64,000 nucleotides of DNA, from assembly GCA_027886185.1 (NCBI GenBank), contig WOAB01000152.1:823001-887000 (forward strand), read 5' to 3'. The position numbers and the translations under genes were made by a program. Shown here one piece after another: positions 10,836 to 21,728 of this stretch. The notes under the pieces were generated by a model. The model made no database searches, was not told where the DNA came from, and saw nothing but the letters and a program-made list of their open reading frames with translations. The stretch is from Rheum nobile (Eukaryota > Streptophyta > Magnoliopsida > Caryophyllales > Polygonaceae). Within the stretch, counting starts at the first letter, position 1. Every line of letters begins with the position of its first letter.

Positions 10836-11553
10836 TAATTCCGATGTGGGATTCACAATTGACTCTCAACAATATCCCCTTCATTGTGAATCCTCACAAA
10901 CCCGTCTAGTCCCAAGCCGAACCATCGGCTCTGATATCACTTGTTGCGGAGAGATGGCCATTTGAGACCAACCGCTAAGCCCAACACATATGCCCAACGG
11001 GGTTCCATCCTAAAACCAAGTGGCAATAGGGGAGTAATCCATCTACTTTTATACAAAGCTTGGATTTCTCACAATTCCAATGTGGGATTCACAATTTCCT
11101 ATCAACAATCTCCCCATCACTTGTAAATCCTCACAAACCCGTCTAGGCCCAAGTCGAACCGTCGGCTCTGATACCAATTGTTGTGGGGACATGTCCTTTT
11201 GGGCCTAACTTTCAAGCATCACACATAATCCCAACGAGGTTTTATCCTAAAACTAATTGGCAATAGGAGGAGTAGCCCATCTACTTATATACTAGGCTTA
11301 GATTCCTCACAATTCCGATGTGAGATTCAATTGAATCTCAACAATTTCTCCTCACTTATTAATCATCATAAACTCGTCTGGCCCCAAGCTGAACCATCGG
11401 CTCTGATACCACTTTTTGTGGAGAGATGTCCTTTTGAGACCTAACCCAGCACATAAGTCCAATGGGGTTATATCCTAAAATCAATTGGTAATAGGATGAG
11501 TAATTCATCTACTTATATACTAAGCTTGGATTTCTTACAATTCTTATGTGGGA
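10836..11553 (-). mobile_element. Tandem array of TRIM (miniature LTR) elements
   Basis: Four LTR copies are separated by very short internal parts: a partial LTR ending at 10,871; LTR 10,942-11,107 (166 bp); LTR 11,179-11,343 (165 bp); and LTR from about 11,414, broken at 11,553. Each starts TGTTGYGG or a decayed form and ends near TCAACA. Internal parts of about 70 bp carry a polypurine tract next to one LTR and a primer site next to the other. On the minus strand this reads LTR, ATTGGTATCAGAGCC, short spacer, GATGGGGAGAT, LTR. No coding capacity exists. The size and layout fit TRIMs. Copies have diverged from each other. Confidence 0.75.
11108..11178 (-). other. TRIM internal domain with primer site and polypurine tract
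   Basis: This best-preserved 71-bp internal part has, on the minus strand, ATTGGTATCAGAGCC directly after the LTR end (complementary to plant initiator methionine tRNA) and GATGGGGAGAT directly before the next LTR. Nothing else is encoded. Related internal parts lie at 10,872-10,941 and 11,344-11,413. Confidence 0.7.
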
Positions 11554-11764
11554 ACATGTATGTGTTTGATATTGTCGATGAATTTTCTACATTCACTTGG
11601 ACAATTTTTCTCTCTTCCAAGGATGAAGTCTTCATCGAGTTTGAGTCATTCATTGCAAAAGTGGAATCAAGTCTTGGACTCAAGCTTAGCGCCATCAGAT
11701 CCGACCATGGAACAGAGTTTGAGAACTTTATGCTTCTTGATTATTGCAAGGAACATGGTGTCTC
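11554..11764 (+). pseudogene. Copia integrase core fragment, left part
   Basis: The plus strand reads MYVFDIVDEFSTFTWTIFL, then a Glu/Ser-rich stretch and AIRSDHGTEFENF, the second acidic block of the retroviral-type integrase catalytic core (DDE family) in Copia polyproteins. It continues as EHGVS up to 11,764, where a solo LTR interrupts it; the reading resumes at 15,312. The fragment begins abruptly at the TRIM LTR break (11,553) without upstream Copia sequence. Its coding strand is opposite to the sense of the flanking TRIM LTRs. Confidence 0.8.
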
Positions 11765-12954
11765 TGTATCACCCCCCCCCCCCCCCCCCCGACTTATGTT
11801 GTTAGTGTCACACGCCAGTGACCTCGGACTTTAATGTCCAAAGTCATCCTAGGCCTTAATCGGAACAATTATACTTAAATACAATCATAATAAAGAGTAA
11901 ACAGCGGAAGACTTGTATAAAGAAAACTCAATCTTTTATGAAAATCCCTCTCGTAAATTGAGAAGGGTAGTTTACAAACGATATTGAAATTACAGCGGAA
12001 GACTTTAAATAAATCCTAATTACATGACTAGGATATAACAATTTCACCTATTACATTAATTAGGAAATTAAATCTTATATTCAAACAACCTTGAAAATTC
12101 TTCAAACTAAACATCAACTGCAAGCCTTCGTCTTCGATTTGTTACTTCAAGGTTGTCTAAAATCAACCACTGATGTGTCGTATAGGACGGATAATACCAA
12201 CCAACCATGCAAGGAAAAGAAAGGTTGGTTAGTCTAATGAAAGACTAAACAAGGGCTCAAACAGAGTGGTTCTTGAGATTGTATCCAGTTACTATCATTG
12301 TCTCTCGAATAATAGTCGGTAGACGATACATAACTTGGACACTCTCACTGACACGAAACAAAATGAATGCTTCAAGAGAAGACTCCAACGAAAATGAGTC
12401 TTATGGGAAATTAATGATTTTGTTTAGGAACATTATATCTATCACACAATGTTTTTGAAAACGCCTCATTGAATATTTGGGTCCTCGACCAACCTCACCA
12501 CATAATGCGAATCCAGATTGGAAAGGGGACTTACTTTAGACAAGAGACCAAGCGGGTTCCACGTCGTACTTCTCGCCCGATAGTATATTAATTATGTGCA
12601 AACGGCACTTATCTTATTTAATTCCAAAACGTGTATTTTCGTTACAGCTTTTAAATCCATAACCGATCTCGCAATGAGATATAGAATGGGACGAATCCCG
12701 AATATTGGCACTAGCTAAGTGCACCACCACTTATATTCAAATAAGGGTGGGTCATGACCAAAAGTATTAGGGCAATAATCTTCCTAATATCAAGTTATAC
12801 AGAAACATCTAAACCTCGCAAGGTAAATAACGTTCCTACGAATACTCGTGCTAACTAGCATATATGTCCATACCAATCCACAACAATCCACACCAAAGTT
12901 CATCTAGCACCCTACAATAATATATATATATATATAAGGGTCGTTGCTAGTAAT

Positions 12955-13410
12955 TAGACCTGAACAAACGCGGGTTGGCCCGCCTGGCCTGGCCCGCCCG
13001 ACCGGCAAATAATACGGGCTTGGACATGGATTCTAGCCCGAACGGACCGTTTGGCCCGGCTCGGACGAGTAAGCGGGCCGGGCCCGGTTACAGGTTTAGG
13101 CCCGTACGGGCCGGTCGGCCCAGCCCGGCCCGCATATTATTTTTAATTAATATAAAAATATATATAATAAAAAATACCCTAACCTACATTTACTTACCCT
13201 TTTCTTATTAATAGTATTAAATAATTAGTTTGGAGAATCAAAAATATACTTGAGAATGACCAATCGGGCCGCCCGCGAACCGGCCCGGCCCGAAATTACG
13301 GGAGGGTCCGGTTAAGGATTCTGGCCCGAATAACGGGCCGACCCCGGACCCGGCCCGCTGAAATGGGGCGTGAAAATGGGTCCGGCTCGGACCCGTGTTT
13401 GATCAGGTTA
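12955..13410. mobile_element. hAT-like MITE, GC-rich with GGCCCG repeats
   Basis: A 456-bp insertion inside the solo LTR. Ends are related inverted repeats: TAGACCTGAACAAACGCGGG on the left and, on the opposite strand, TAACCTGATCAAACACGGG on the right. Flanks CTAGTAAT (12,947-12,954) and CTAGCAAT (13,411-13,418) match at 7 of 8 bases, as expected of an aged 8-bp hAT duplication. The related LTR at 21.7 kb reads straight through this position. Both arms are packed with GGCCCG/CGGGCC words around an AT-rich core at 13,136-13,260. No coding capacity. Confidence 0.65.
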
Positions 13411-13418
13411 CTAGCAAT

Positions 13419-15306
13419 ATATACAACCTAATAATAAGGTTCATTTACACACCAATTTAACACACAAGTTCTCAAACACACAATTAAGAATATTTATCCC
13501 AACCTTAATTACGACAATAGATTAATTGTCAATTAAGAAAAAATATGAAATAAATTGCAAGAGCGAACCGCCACTTGCCTTGATTCACGTAGAAGATGAA
13601 CGGTATAACAGGAGTAGTTGCTTTCGACTAGCAATTAACTTCCTGCTGTAATTCCGTTCCAAAAGCAATTCCGAAATGTACCCAAATCACACAAAATAAA
13701 TAAATTATGATTACATCATTTATTCAATTACGACATTTGAATGATACAAGTCTTGACTTTTAATTGAATTTATTTAACTCTAAATAAATTAATTTTCATG
13801 GCCTTACAATAGAACGATTATTTATACGATACTAAAAATCATGTAGTCATATATTCTAAATAATCATAACATAAATAAATAAATTTATTTATTTATTTAC
13901 AACTCTAATACATTTATAACCCAACTTAATTAACTAAAGAAATGTTATAAATTAACCATTCATAATATAAGATAATACCTATAAAATATAATTAATTTAA
14001 TTTTAATATTTATAAAATTAAATTAACCTAACATATTTTTCATTAATCCAGATTAACTTAATTAATTAAGATTTAAAAAAAATAAAAGTAAATATCACAA
14101 AACCGAATTGGCAAAATCATTGTCGGAGTCGCAAATTGGCACCGGCCGGAGATCGGGGAAATTGGACCACATCGGAGCCCCACCGGAGTTAGGACCAGAG
14201 GTATTTTAAATAGGACGACAAGTCGGAGCTAGGGGTGGCGCCAATTGCGACGGTGGAGCCTCGTGGTGGTCGGAAAAGCCTGATGAACGGTCGCGCCCTA
14301 ACGAGTGGAATCGGGATTTGTTTTAGTGAAATTGGACGAATTCGATCCATGGGTGAAGGGATATTTATTAGGGTTTGATTTCCCATGAAAATATCTACAC
14401 AATCGCGCAAATTGATCCCAAATCGGATCGCATTTCGTCCATGAACACGATCGACGCGTCCGAATTCTTTCTTGCCTTTCTTGGGCAAATTCGAGCGTGA
14501 TTGGGGGAATGAAATTCCGATTTTTGTGGGATTAAACGCGTCTAAAAATCACAAGCTTTATATTTGAAAATCCCGCTCGAATGGAAGCTCACCGTCCATT
14601 TTGGTGGCTGGAGGTTGAAGATGAAGGATGTTTTGCCTTATTTGCATACGGTCCCCCAAGGTTTTGGCCTAATTGCACCATTTTTTCCAACTTTCTAAAG
14701 TTGTGGCAAAAGTGCCATTATTTCACTTTTGAAAGATGCCAAAAATTACCCAAACTTATTTATAATATTATCCTAAGTTTATTTATACATTTTAACTCAA
14801 ATTTAAGCTATAGAAAAAATTAAGTTAGGCTAGTTTTAAGCTTAAATCACATTTTCTTATAAACTTAACCATTTTTTACTCTTAATTAACATTTGTTAAT
14901 CTTAGCTTAAATAATTAAAGTTAAATTGATAAGTTTATTTAAATTATAATTAACATAATGTTTAACATAATCTAAATTATTCTTGACTTAAAGAAATCAC
15001 ATACTTAAGGTATTTATTATTTTATCTCTACATGGAATAAACATAATAAATCATATATAATCTTTATTATAATATTTAAAACTCCAAAACTACATTCCTT
15101 GTTATACTTATTTATTACACCAAACTATTATAACTCATTTGATCATTTGTATAAAATTATCTTAACCTAACTTTTGAATATAAGTTCATGAAACTTTAAA
15201 CTACTCCTCTAAAGAAATAAAATAAATTTCATAGCTTTTATTATTATCAAAATAAAATACATAGAAATTACATTGATACCCTTATGATAAAATGAGGGTT
15301 ATTACA
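13419..15306. other. Non-coding remainder of the solo LTR
   Basis: AT-rich sequence with no ORF I can support. It includes a 5'-leader-like GC-richer stretch at 14,100-14,520 that does not match any coding family I recognise. Confidence 0.5.
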
Positions 15307-15509
15307 GTCTCTCACAATTTCTCTTCCCCTAGGACACCATAGAAGAATGGAGTTGTTGAAAGAAAAAATCAAACTTTGGAGGACATGGCTAGGACTATGC
15401 TTATTGCTAAAAAAAATCCACGAATCTTTTGGGTTGAGGCGATCAACATTGCATGCTATATCCTTAATCGCGATATGCTTCATCCTTCACTTAATAAAAC
15501 TGCTTCAAT
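15307..15509 (+). pseudogene. Copia integrase core fragment, right part
   Basis: This continues the integrase interrupted at 11,764. Across the gap the reading is contiguous once one copy of the GTCTC duplication is removed. Segments HNFSSPRTPQKNGVVERK (one base out of frame internally), TLEDMARTMLIAKK, FWVEAINIACYILNR and LNKTA match the C-terminal half of the Copia integrase core, including the catalytic Glu in NGVVERK. It stops at 15,509 against a TRIM LTR, well before the RT region. It is a fragment, not a complete domain set. Confidence 0.8.
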
Positions 15510-15676
15510 TGTTGCGGGGATATGTCCTTTTAGGCCCAACTACCAAGCCCAACATATAAGTCCAACTGGGTTCCATCCTAAAACCAATTGACAATAGATT
15601 AAACAGTTCATCTACTTATATACTAGGCATAGATTTCTCACAATTTCGATGTGAGATTCACAGTTGACTCTGAACA
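15510..15676 (-). repeat. TRIM LTR, right-hand copy
   Basis: This 167-bp copy begins TGTTGCGGGGATATGTCC and ends GACTCTGAACA. It aligns over its whole length with the LTRs at 10,942-11,343. It directly follows the Copia integrase fragment. No primer site or further internal part lies to its right, so it closes the array. Confidence 0.75.
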
Positions 15677-16171
15677 CATATTTATTTTGTAAAAAAAACG
15701 GAAAATAATTTCGGACACAAAATATAATTTAAGCCCTAAAATGGTTTTTTTTACTTTTAAAATTTAAAAAACATATTTTAAATCAAGGTAAGAGTGTCCC
15801 ATTATAACAATTTTGATAGGTTACCGTTCACTTAACTAAGAAAATATTTTACTTACAAAATGGCAAGATGCATATTTATTTTAAAACCTTTTCCGCAGAT
15901 AATAGTTCGAAATGTTATAATTCTTAAATTGTACTTTGTACTTGGAATTTTAATCAACTTTGACTTATTATCTTACAGATCCGTATTTATTGGTTATAAT
16001 TTATCTAGATTTGGTTGATTTTCCTATTTATTGTTAATTTTTTAAGATTTATGAATTAGAAATTTATTCATTATTATTTGCTTTTAATATGATTAACAAT
16101 TGTAAAAACAACATGTATAAGAGAGTTGTCGGTGCCATATGTTTTTTTATACAAGGCAAACTAGGACACAT
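15677..16171. other. AT-rich spacer, no feature seen
   Basis: About 495 bp of AT-rich sequence between the last TRIM LTR and the second LINE. I see no ORF, repeat or RNA gene. Confidence 0.6.
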
Positions 16172-16453
16172 CTAACACGATGACTGCCCTAAATCATCAA
16201 AATGGATGATCTTTACAAAATGAGTTCCAAAAGAATTAAAGGTAAAATTCAATTGTAAGAACTCATATCTATCACTAAGAATCAGAGGAGTATGATGATG
16301 ATCAATGGAGGGAGAAATAAGATGTCGGAATTCTTCTAGTGCAGAAGATGGGATGGGGTGAGTTGCCAGGAAGTCTGCGGCACGATTGGCCTCCCGGAAG
16401 CAATGGAAGACCTGAAAAGAAGTAAAGGACAAAAACAAAGAAGAAATATCCAA
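16172..16453 (-). pseudogene. LINE C-terminal RNase H (RVT_3) fragment
   Basis: The segment contains FQVFHCFREANRAADFLATH, the conserved end of plant-type RNase H domains attached to LINE ORF2 (HxxREANxxADxLA). The upstream part of RNase H with its first acidic residues (16,460-16,700) is not in a clean frame. The domain would degrade RNA in the element's RNA-DNA hybrid. Confidence 0.7.
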
Positions 16454-17420
16454 AATAATGGAGTGGATTTCCCATGGAATTTTCCAGATGCCTCAGATCG
16501 AATTAATGACCAATAAATTATCGCGTTCGATAATTAATTGTTTCATATTGGGCCTAGCAGCAGATTGAATACCTGAAAGAGCTGCTAGCGCCTCACTACG
16601 GAGTATAGAAGTTGAAGGGATCTATTCCCGGTGTAAAGAAAGAGCTTTTCCATTATGATCTCTGAGGATGTAGTCAAAATGTGAGGTGTTATCGTTTTTC
16701 TTAGAGCCGTCAAAATTAAATTTTATCCAGTTCTAAGGAGGTTTCTTCCATGTCCGATTTGTAATCAATGCTCGGTTTCTCCTGATGGTTACTGATTTTA
16801 TGGATTCAGTGGATAAGGTCCAGTCTTGAAAGAATCGCCAGGCTTGGTCTGAGGGGTAGGAGTTAATAGGAGTAGGAGATTGGTGAAAGATAAGGTTGTT
16901 ACGATGATTCCAGATGGTCTACCAGAGAAATAGTAAAGGAACAAGGTTAGAATTGGATTGTCTGAAGTACTCAAAATTGTATTGAAATTCTGATGTGAAT
17001 TGAAGAGAAAAATAGGATTGAAGTTTTGATTCAAGGTTAGATATCATTGATTGAGTGAATGGGCAAGTGAAGAACAAGTGATTAAGATCTTCATCCGCAA
17101 TTTGACATAGTTGGCAGATGGAGTAGACAGAGTGATAATGATGGTTAAACGTTCTGTGGTCGGAAGGGCATCAATAACAGATTTCTAAATAAAGTTTTGA
17201 ATATTTGGAGGGATCTTTAATTTCCAAATCCAGGAGTTTGTGTTTTGGGCGTATGAAGCGCGCTATGGTTCAATTTATGTGTGGAAGAAATGGTAAATTT
17301 ACCGTCACAATTAAATCTCCAAAGAAGTCGGTCTTCCATCGATGTTACTGGAATGTGTATATTAGTAATTTTATCAATGATGTGCTGAGGTAACAAAGTT
17401 TGTAAGTAAGGTAAATTCCA

Positions 17421-18200
17421 TCAGTAGGATGGGGTGATGAAAGAGGATACAATTATATCAAATGTAGTATTGTTGTGAAAATGAGGAAAGAGAACACAAT
17501 TTGGGATCCATGAATCAGACCAGAATTTAATTGTTTGACCATTTCCGAGCTCCCAGCTAAGACCTTTCTTGAATTCATCTTGGAGATATAGCAGACGTGA
17601 AAATTTCCAGGACAGTTTGGCCTTCTTACGATAGGAGAAAAGATCTGTAGAAGTAAGATATTTTTTCGTGATAACTCGGACCCATAAATTGTTAGCCTCA
17701 GTTAAAATTTTCCATAATAACTTCATCTGAAAGAATTTGTTTATTTCATGGGTAGTGTGGAGGCCCAATCCCCCAAATGTCTTAGGTTTGCCGATTGAGT
17801 TCCAATTAACAAGGGAGCAGTAATTGGGGTTGTATTTGTTCCAGAAGAATTTTTTATAATTTTATCCATTTCATTACAAACTGTACTAGGGAGTAAAAAA
17901 CTCTGCATTAAATAATTAACTTTAGGACATAAGTTTGATTCGATGAGAACGAGACGTCCATCTTGAGATAGAGTGTTAGCTATCCATTTCGATTATCTTT
18001 TTTTGTAGGTTCCGAATGTAGTCATCAAATATTGCCTTTTTGACACGACCTCGAACAATAGGAATGCCTAAATATTTTTCCATGGATTTAGTAATTGGTA
18101 AGTTAAGAATGGATGCAAGAGATGTGGTGTGGTGGGTACTGACGTTGGAGGATGTTTGTATTGAGCTTTTATGAAAGTTAATAAATAGTCCAGAGATACG
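17421..18200 (-). pseudogene. LINE RT-downstream region
   Basis: Segments KYLGIPIVRGRVKK (near 18,060), GGLGLHTTHEINKFFQMKLLWKI (near 17,760) and LSWELGNGQTIKFWSDSWIP (near 17,530) belong to the stretch between RT core and zinc finger in plant LINE ORF2. Frames shift at least twice. There is no catalytic RT motif left. Confidence 0.7.
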
Positions 18201-18201
18201 A

Positions 18202-18768
18202 CTAAAAGTGTTTAAGAGGTCGTGAACATAATGATTTCGGACATGTATTAACTAGTCCGAAATCATATAAAAGCGTATTTAATCTGTTAAATCTAGAGTG
18301 AGTTGGAATGATACCACCAAGTTTATCAGAGGGTGCGGGAATATCATTGAAGTCTCCCATTATAGCAATTGGAAGATTGTAATGGATAATGAGACTACCA
18401 AATTTATTCCAATAATCAGTTTTTAACACCTCGCGACTAGATGCATAAACAAAGAAGATAAGGAATGTTAGGCTTTGGAGTTATAGTTTTAGAAGAATAA
18501 TATTAGATTCATTAAGTAGAACTGTAGTATTCTGTAAAATGGGGGAGTCATTTAGGAGGAGCCAAAGTCTGTCGCGGGATCCTTCAGCTGGTGATATGAT
18601 AATAGATTTAAATTTGATTTTGCGCATAAAAGTCGGAATCAAGATGCCATTAGTTTTTGTTTCAGCTAGGCATAACATATCAAGTTGGTTATGGCGTTTT
18701 AGGAATGCAATTTCCGTCCAGAAGTGTGGGCGACGAAGCCCCCGAGAATTCCAGTATCCAATTTTCAT
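18202..18768 (-). pseudogene. LINE endonuclease domain, start of ORF2
   Basis: ORF2 begins MKIGYWNSRGLRRPHFW (18,768), the standard opening of plant LINE endonucleases (KxxxWNxRGL). LCLAETKTNG supplies the catalytic glutamate block. A frame change near 18,480 leads to IAIMGDFNDIPAPSDKLGG with the conserved GDFN motif, and SRFNRLNTLLYDFGLVN. The domain stops near 18,230 and the sequence joins a region that belongs after the RT core. The domain is cut short and frameshifted. Confidence 0.8.
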
Positions 18769-18790
18769 ATTAAACTTTTTGTTAAAGAAA

Positions 18791-19800
18791 CCATATACTT
18801 TATATTCATTATGTGTGGCGACTTAGGTGTAATAGTGGTATAGATATGATAAATTATTGTTTTCATGCATTGTGTAAGTAGAAGCTGGAGGTGTTGAATC
18901 ATTAATTTGTGACGATTAACACATGAAGCATTTTGGTTGTTATATTGATAAAGAGGCAGAAAGAAGTGTGGGAATATCCATTATCCAAATTTCATGCAAT
19001 GTGAAGGTAATGTATAGAGCTTAAACAAGTGGGCGAGAAATGTGTTCCATGGGAAATGAACTTGGTCATTGGCCTTATTTGTCATGGAGGAATGATAGTA
19101 AATGTGGAGCCTATTGATATTACATGTGAATAAGCAGGTATTCTTTAACAATGTTTCATAGTATTTATCATAATATGTGTCATATTTTTGGGTCATATAG
19201 TAGTGTGTCATATGAAGTATCAGAGGAAGGTTCAAATGGCACAAGGCCGTTTCATTTGTCCAGACTATGTACAAACCAACCCCAGCTGGCGCAACCAAGC
19301 TCATTACCTCAATCCTAATTCGGGAATGGTCTGAAACAACAAGGCATAGATCAAACCAAAGAAAGGAGAGCATATGAGCGTCAAGGAACATCCAAAACTG
19401 TGGCGTACACAGCAAAGCATTCAAATACATAATCACAACCCAAAAACAAGACAGAATAGCCGTGATCAATGGTAAGGGGTAGACTGGGCAGTCTAACAGC
19501 AACAAACAAACCAACAATCAATTCAAAGAGATAATATGGGGAAATTCGAAACAAAGCATGAGTATAAGAGTAACCAGAATTCATGTAGAAAGCAGAGAAT
19601 AGGAAAACAGGAAACAAAGCATAAGTTCCCATAAGTTGGGAACATAAACATATACAAAGATAGATAAGGAGCCAAGCCACATGCGGTTTATGGGTCCATG
19701 CAGATAAGTGACAGATAGGTTGTCATTATACAACTTAGGCATAATAGAGGCATAAAGATAAAATGTTTCAGTGGTTATTTCATAGTAAGTGTTCATGAAG
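18791..19800. other. Unassigned sequence between LINE and MULE
   Basis: About 1 kb with no family I recognise. A 178-codon open frame lies on the minus strand (18,981-19,517), but its hydrophobic, low-complexity translation matches nothing I know and reads like chance. The stretch next to 19,800 may be the 5' region of the Mutator-like element. No terminal inverted repeat was found. Confidence 0.4.
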
Positions 19801-19807
19801 AGTTCAT

Positions 19808-21728
19808 ATGGCAAAACGTTGTCGGGTTCAATCAATTGATCAAAACAACAATAAACAATCAAACATCGAGGGGATGAGAACCAACACAAAGAAGTACAAC
19901 TGTCCATTTCTGGTGACTAGGTTTAGGGTGAGTAGAGATTCAGAAACAGGGACAGAAAGATGGGGGGAGCTTAGTGACATTAACGGACACCACAACCACG
20001 ACCTTCCTACTAGTTTCCTTGGGCATGCATATATGGGTCGAATGAACTCAGATCAGGAGGGCATGGTTAGGAGATGGACAAATATGAAATTGATGCCAAG
20101 GTGTATTATTACTGAGCTTCGGAATCAATTCCCCTAAAATGTGACATTCGTCAAATAAATCAACAACTTCAGGCGGAAGATTCAATTCGAGGAGCGTGGA
20201 GATTTGACGGTAACCCAATGGACGCTAACATTCTTGAAAAAACAAGGGTACAAAGTGTATCATAGGAGGGGTAAGCAAACTGATGAAGTGGATATCTTAT
20301 TATTCATTGCACTTGTTGAAGGTATTCCCATATGTCGTTGTTGTTGACAGCACATACAAGACTAATAGGTGTGTATTTAATGAATTTTAATATTTTATAT
20401 TTTTTGTTATTTATACAATCATATTAAGACTTGTTATATGTAAAGGTATGGCATGGCTTTGGTTGAGATTATTGGTTTTTCCTCCACCGGTAAGACGTTT
20501 AACATTGCATATGCATTTACTCAAGGTATGTTATTATGCATTTACTCAAGGTATGTTATTATTCATTTACGTATGTAGGAGAAAAGCCAATGGCCATAGT
20601 GACTGACCGAGAAATCGCTACCATCACTGCAATTGGTGAAGTTTTCGGAGATACGGTGAAACACTTTTTGTGTTGGGTGCACATTAAATACAATTTTGAA
20701 TCATATGCTCTCACCGTCCTCAAGGCCAAGGATAGCGCCAACGCTTTTGAAGATAAATGTTGGGGGTTGTTTTTGTCAAGCACGGAGGAAACGTACGAAA
20801 TGAGACTCCAACAGTTGAGAAAATCATGGCACAATGGCCTTGTTGGATGCGTGGAAAGGACGTGGCTCAATCCATACAAGGAGAATATAGTCAGAGCTTG
20901 GACCGACCTTCATCTTCATTTCTTCACCCGAACCACAAAAACTTGAAAGATGTTTTGAAATCTTCTCAATATGGTTTCAACTCTTTTATTGAGAGGATGC
21001 ACTATGCCTTGGAGTTCCAGTGTGAGAGGGTTAGAGAAACAATGGAAATGTCACGTATAAAAGTTCCAACGGAGGTGCATGACCTGTCAACCCACATCCA
21101 TGCCTTATTTTCCCCTTTATTCTACAAAGTGACGGAGAAGTGCTTGAAGATACTTTTGGATATGTATTATTTTATACTGGATGGAAAGACCCAAAAAGTT
21201 TGTAAAGATCATAGGTGGACAACATGCTATGGGCTTCCGTGCATCCACAGAATCGGAATAGCCATGATTACAAACACTCCAATCATGTCGAGTGAGATAC
21301 ACCGCTTTTGGAAACAAGTGAAGTTGGAAGGAGATTCGGACACTACGAAGGAGAGAGATGGTGGCACGGTACCCGTCGTGGTGCATCATGTGATTTTTAG
21401 GGAGATGTTCGGGGATTACAAAGACGAAGTAATGTCTGATGATCACGTAAAGCAAGTCTCATCGTTGTTCTATGACTTGAAATACCCGCGGAATTCTACG
21501 TTGAAGGATCCTAAAGAATGCGTTTCAAAAGGTAGGCCGAAGGGAGCCACCGACAGCAAATACTCCACAAAGAGGGAACCGAGCAGGGTTGAGCATTGCA
21601 GGGACGAGTACTCGGATTCGCTCAAGGGCAAGAAGCCCCCTCGACCACGAGGACGCCCCCGAGGTAGCAAGTCAAGTAAGGGAGTGTCGACCGAGTGGCA
21701 GTCAGCCCCAGGACACCAACGAAGATAC
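19808..21728 (+). pseudogene. FAR1-like MULE transposase (DNA-binding, DDE, SWIM parts), broken
   Basis: The 5' part (19,808-20,137) has KKYNCPFLVTRFR, WGELSDINGHHNHDLP and MPRCIITELRNQFP: the FAR1-type finger with HNHD, followed by the usual linker. At about 20,340-20,520 come VVVDSTYKTNR and, after a likely intron, MALVEIIGFSSTGKTF; next MAIVTDREIATI. These are the first and second acidic blocks of the MULE catalytic core. From about 21,150 CYGLPCIHRIG is the SWIM zinc-finger end, with the first Cys pair decayed. A basic Pro/Arg-rich tail (KKPPRPRGRPRGSKSSKG, an AT-hook-like motif) leads to the OTU part. There are several frameshifts. Confidence 0.8.

Larger units (their letters stand above)
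11765..15306 (-). mobile_element. Solo LTR (3.5 kb) with perfect 5-bp target duplication
   Basis: The sequence begins TGTATCACCCC at 11,765 and ends TTATTACA at 15,306, flanked by GTCTC at 11,760-11,764 and 15,307-15,311. Removing it restores the Copia integrase reading. It shares blocks with the LTRs at 21,729-23,967 and 27,006-29,247 (for example GCCAGTGACCTC, ACAGCGGAAG, AACCATGCAA, TAGTCTAATGAAAGACTA, AGAGCGAACCGCCACTTGCC), so it belongs to a related family in the same orientation. No internal region exists, which points to recombination between two LTRs. A run of 16 C lies near the left end. Confidence 0.85.
16172..18790 (-). mobile_element. Second LINE fragment, internally deleted
   Basis: Minus-strand LINE ORF2 remnants in order: endonuclease (18,768-18,202), the block downstream of the RT core (about 18,200-17,421), zf-RVT-like sequence (about 17,100-16,800), and a terminal RNase H domain (16,453-16,172). 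The RT palm with FADD is absent, lost in a deletion near 18,200. ORF1 is not found upstream. It differs from the LINE at 1-4,742 in sequence and in having a C-terminal RNase H. Confidence 0.75.

Noticed and set aside
11765..11790. C16 tract as a sequencing artefact or cloning junction
   Set aside because: The target duplication and restored integrase reading show that the junction is real; only the exact C count is uncertain.
18981..19680. Hydrophobic minus-strand frames that could be membrane proteins
   Set aside because: Low-complexity, Leu/Tyr/Cys-rich translation in AT-rich sequence with no family resemblance; probably chance.
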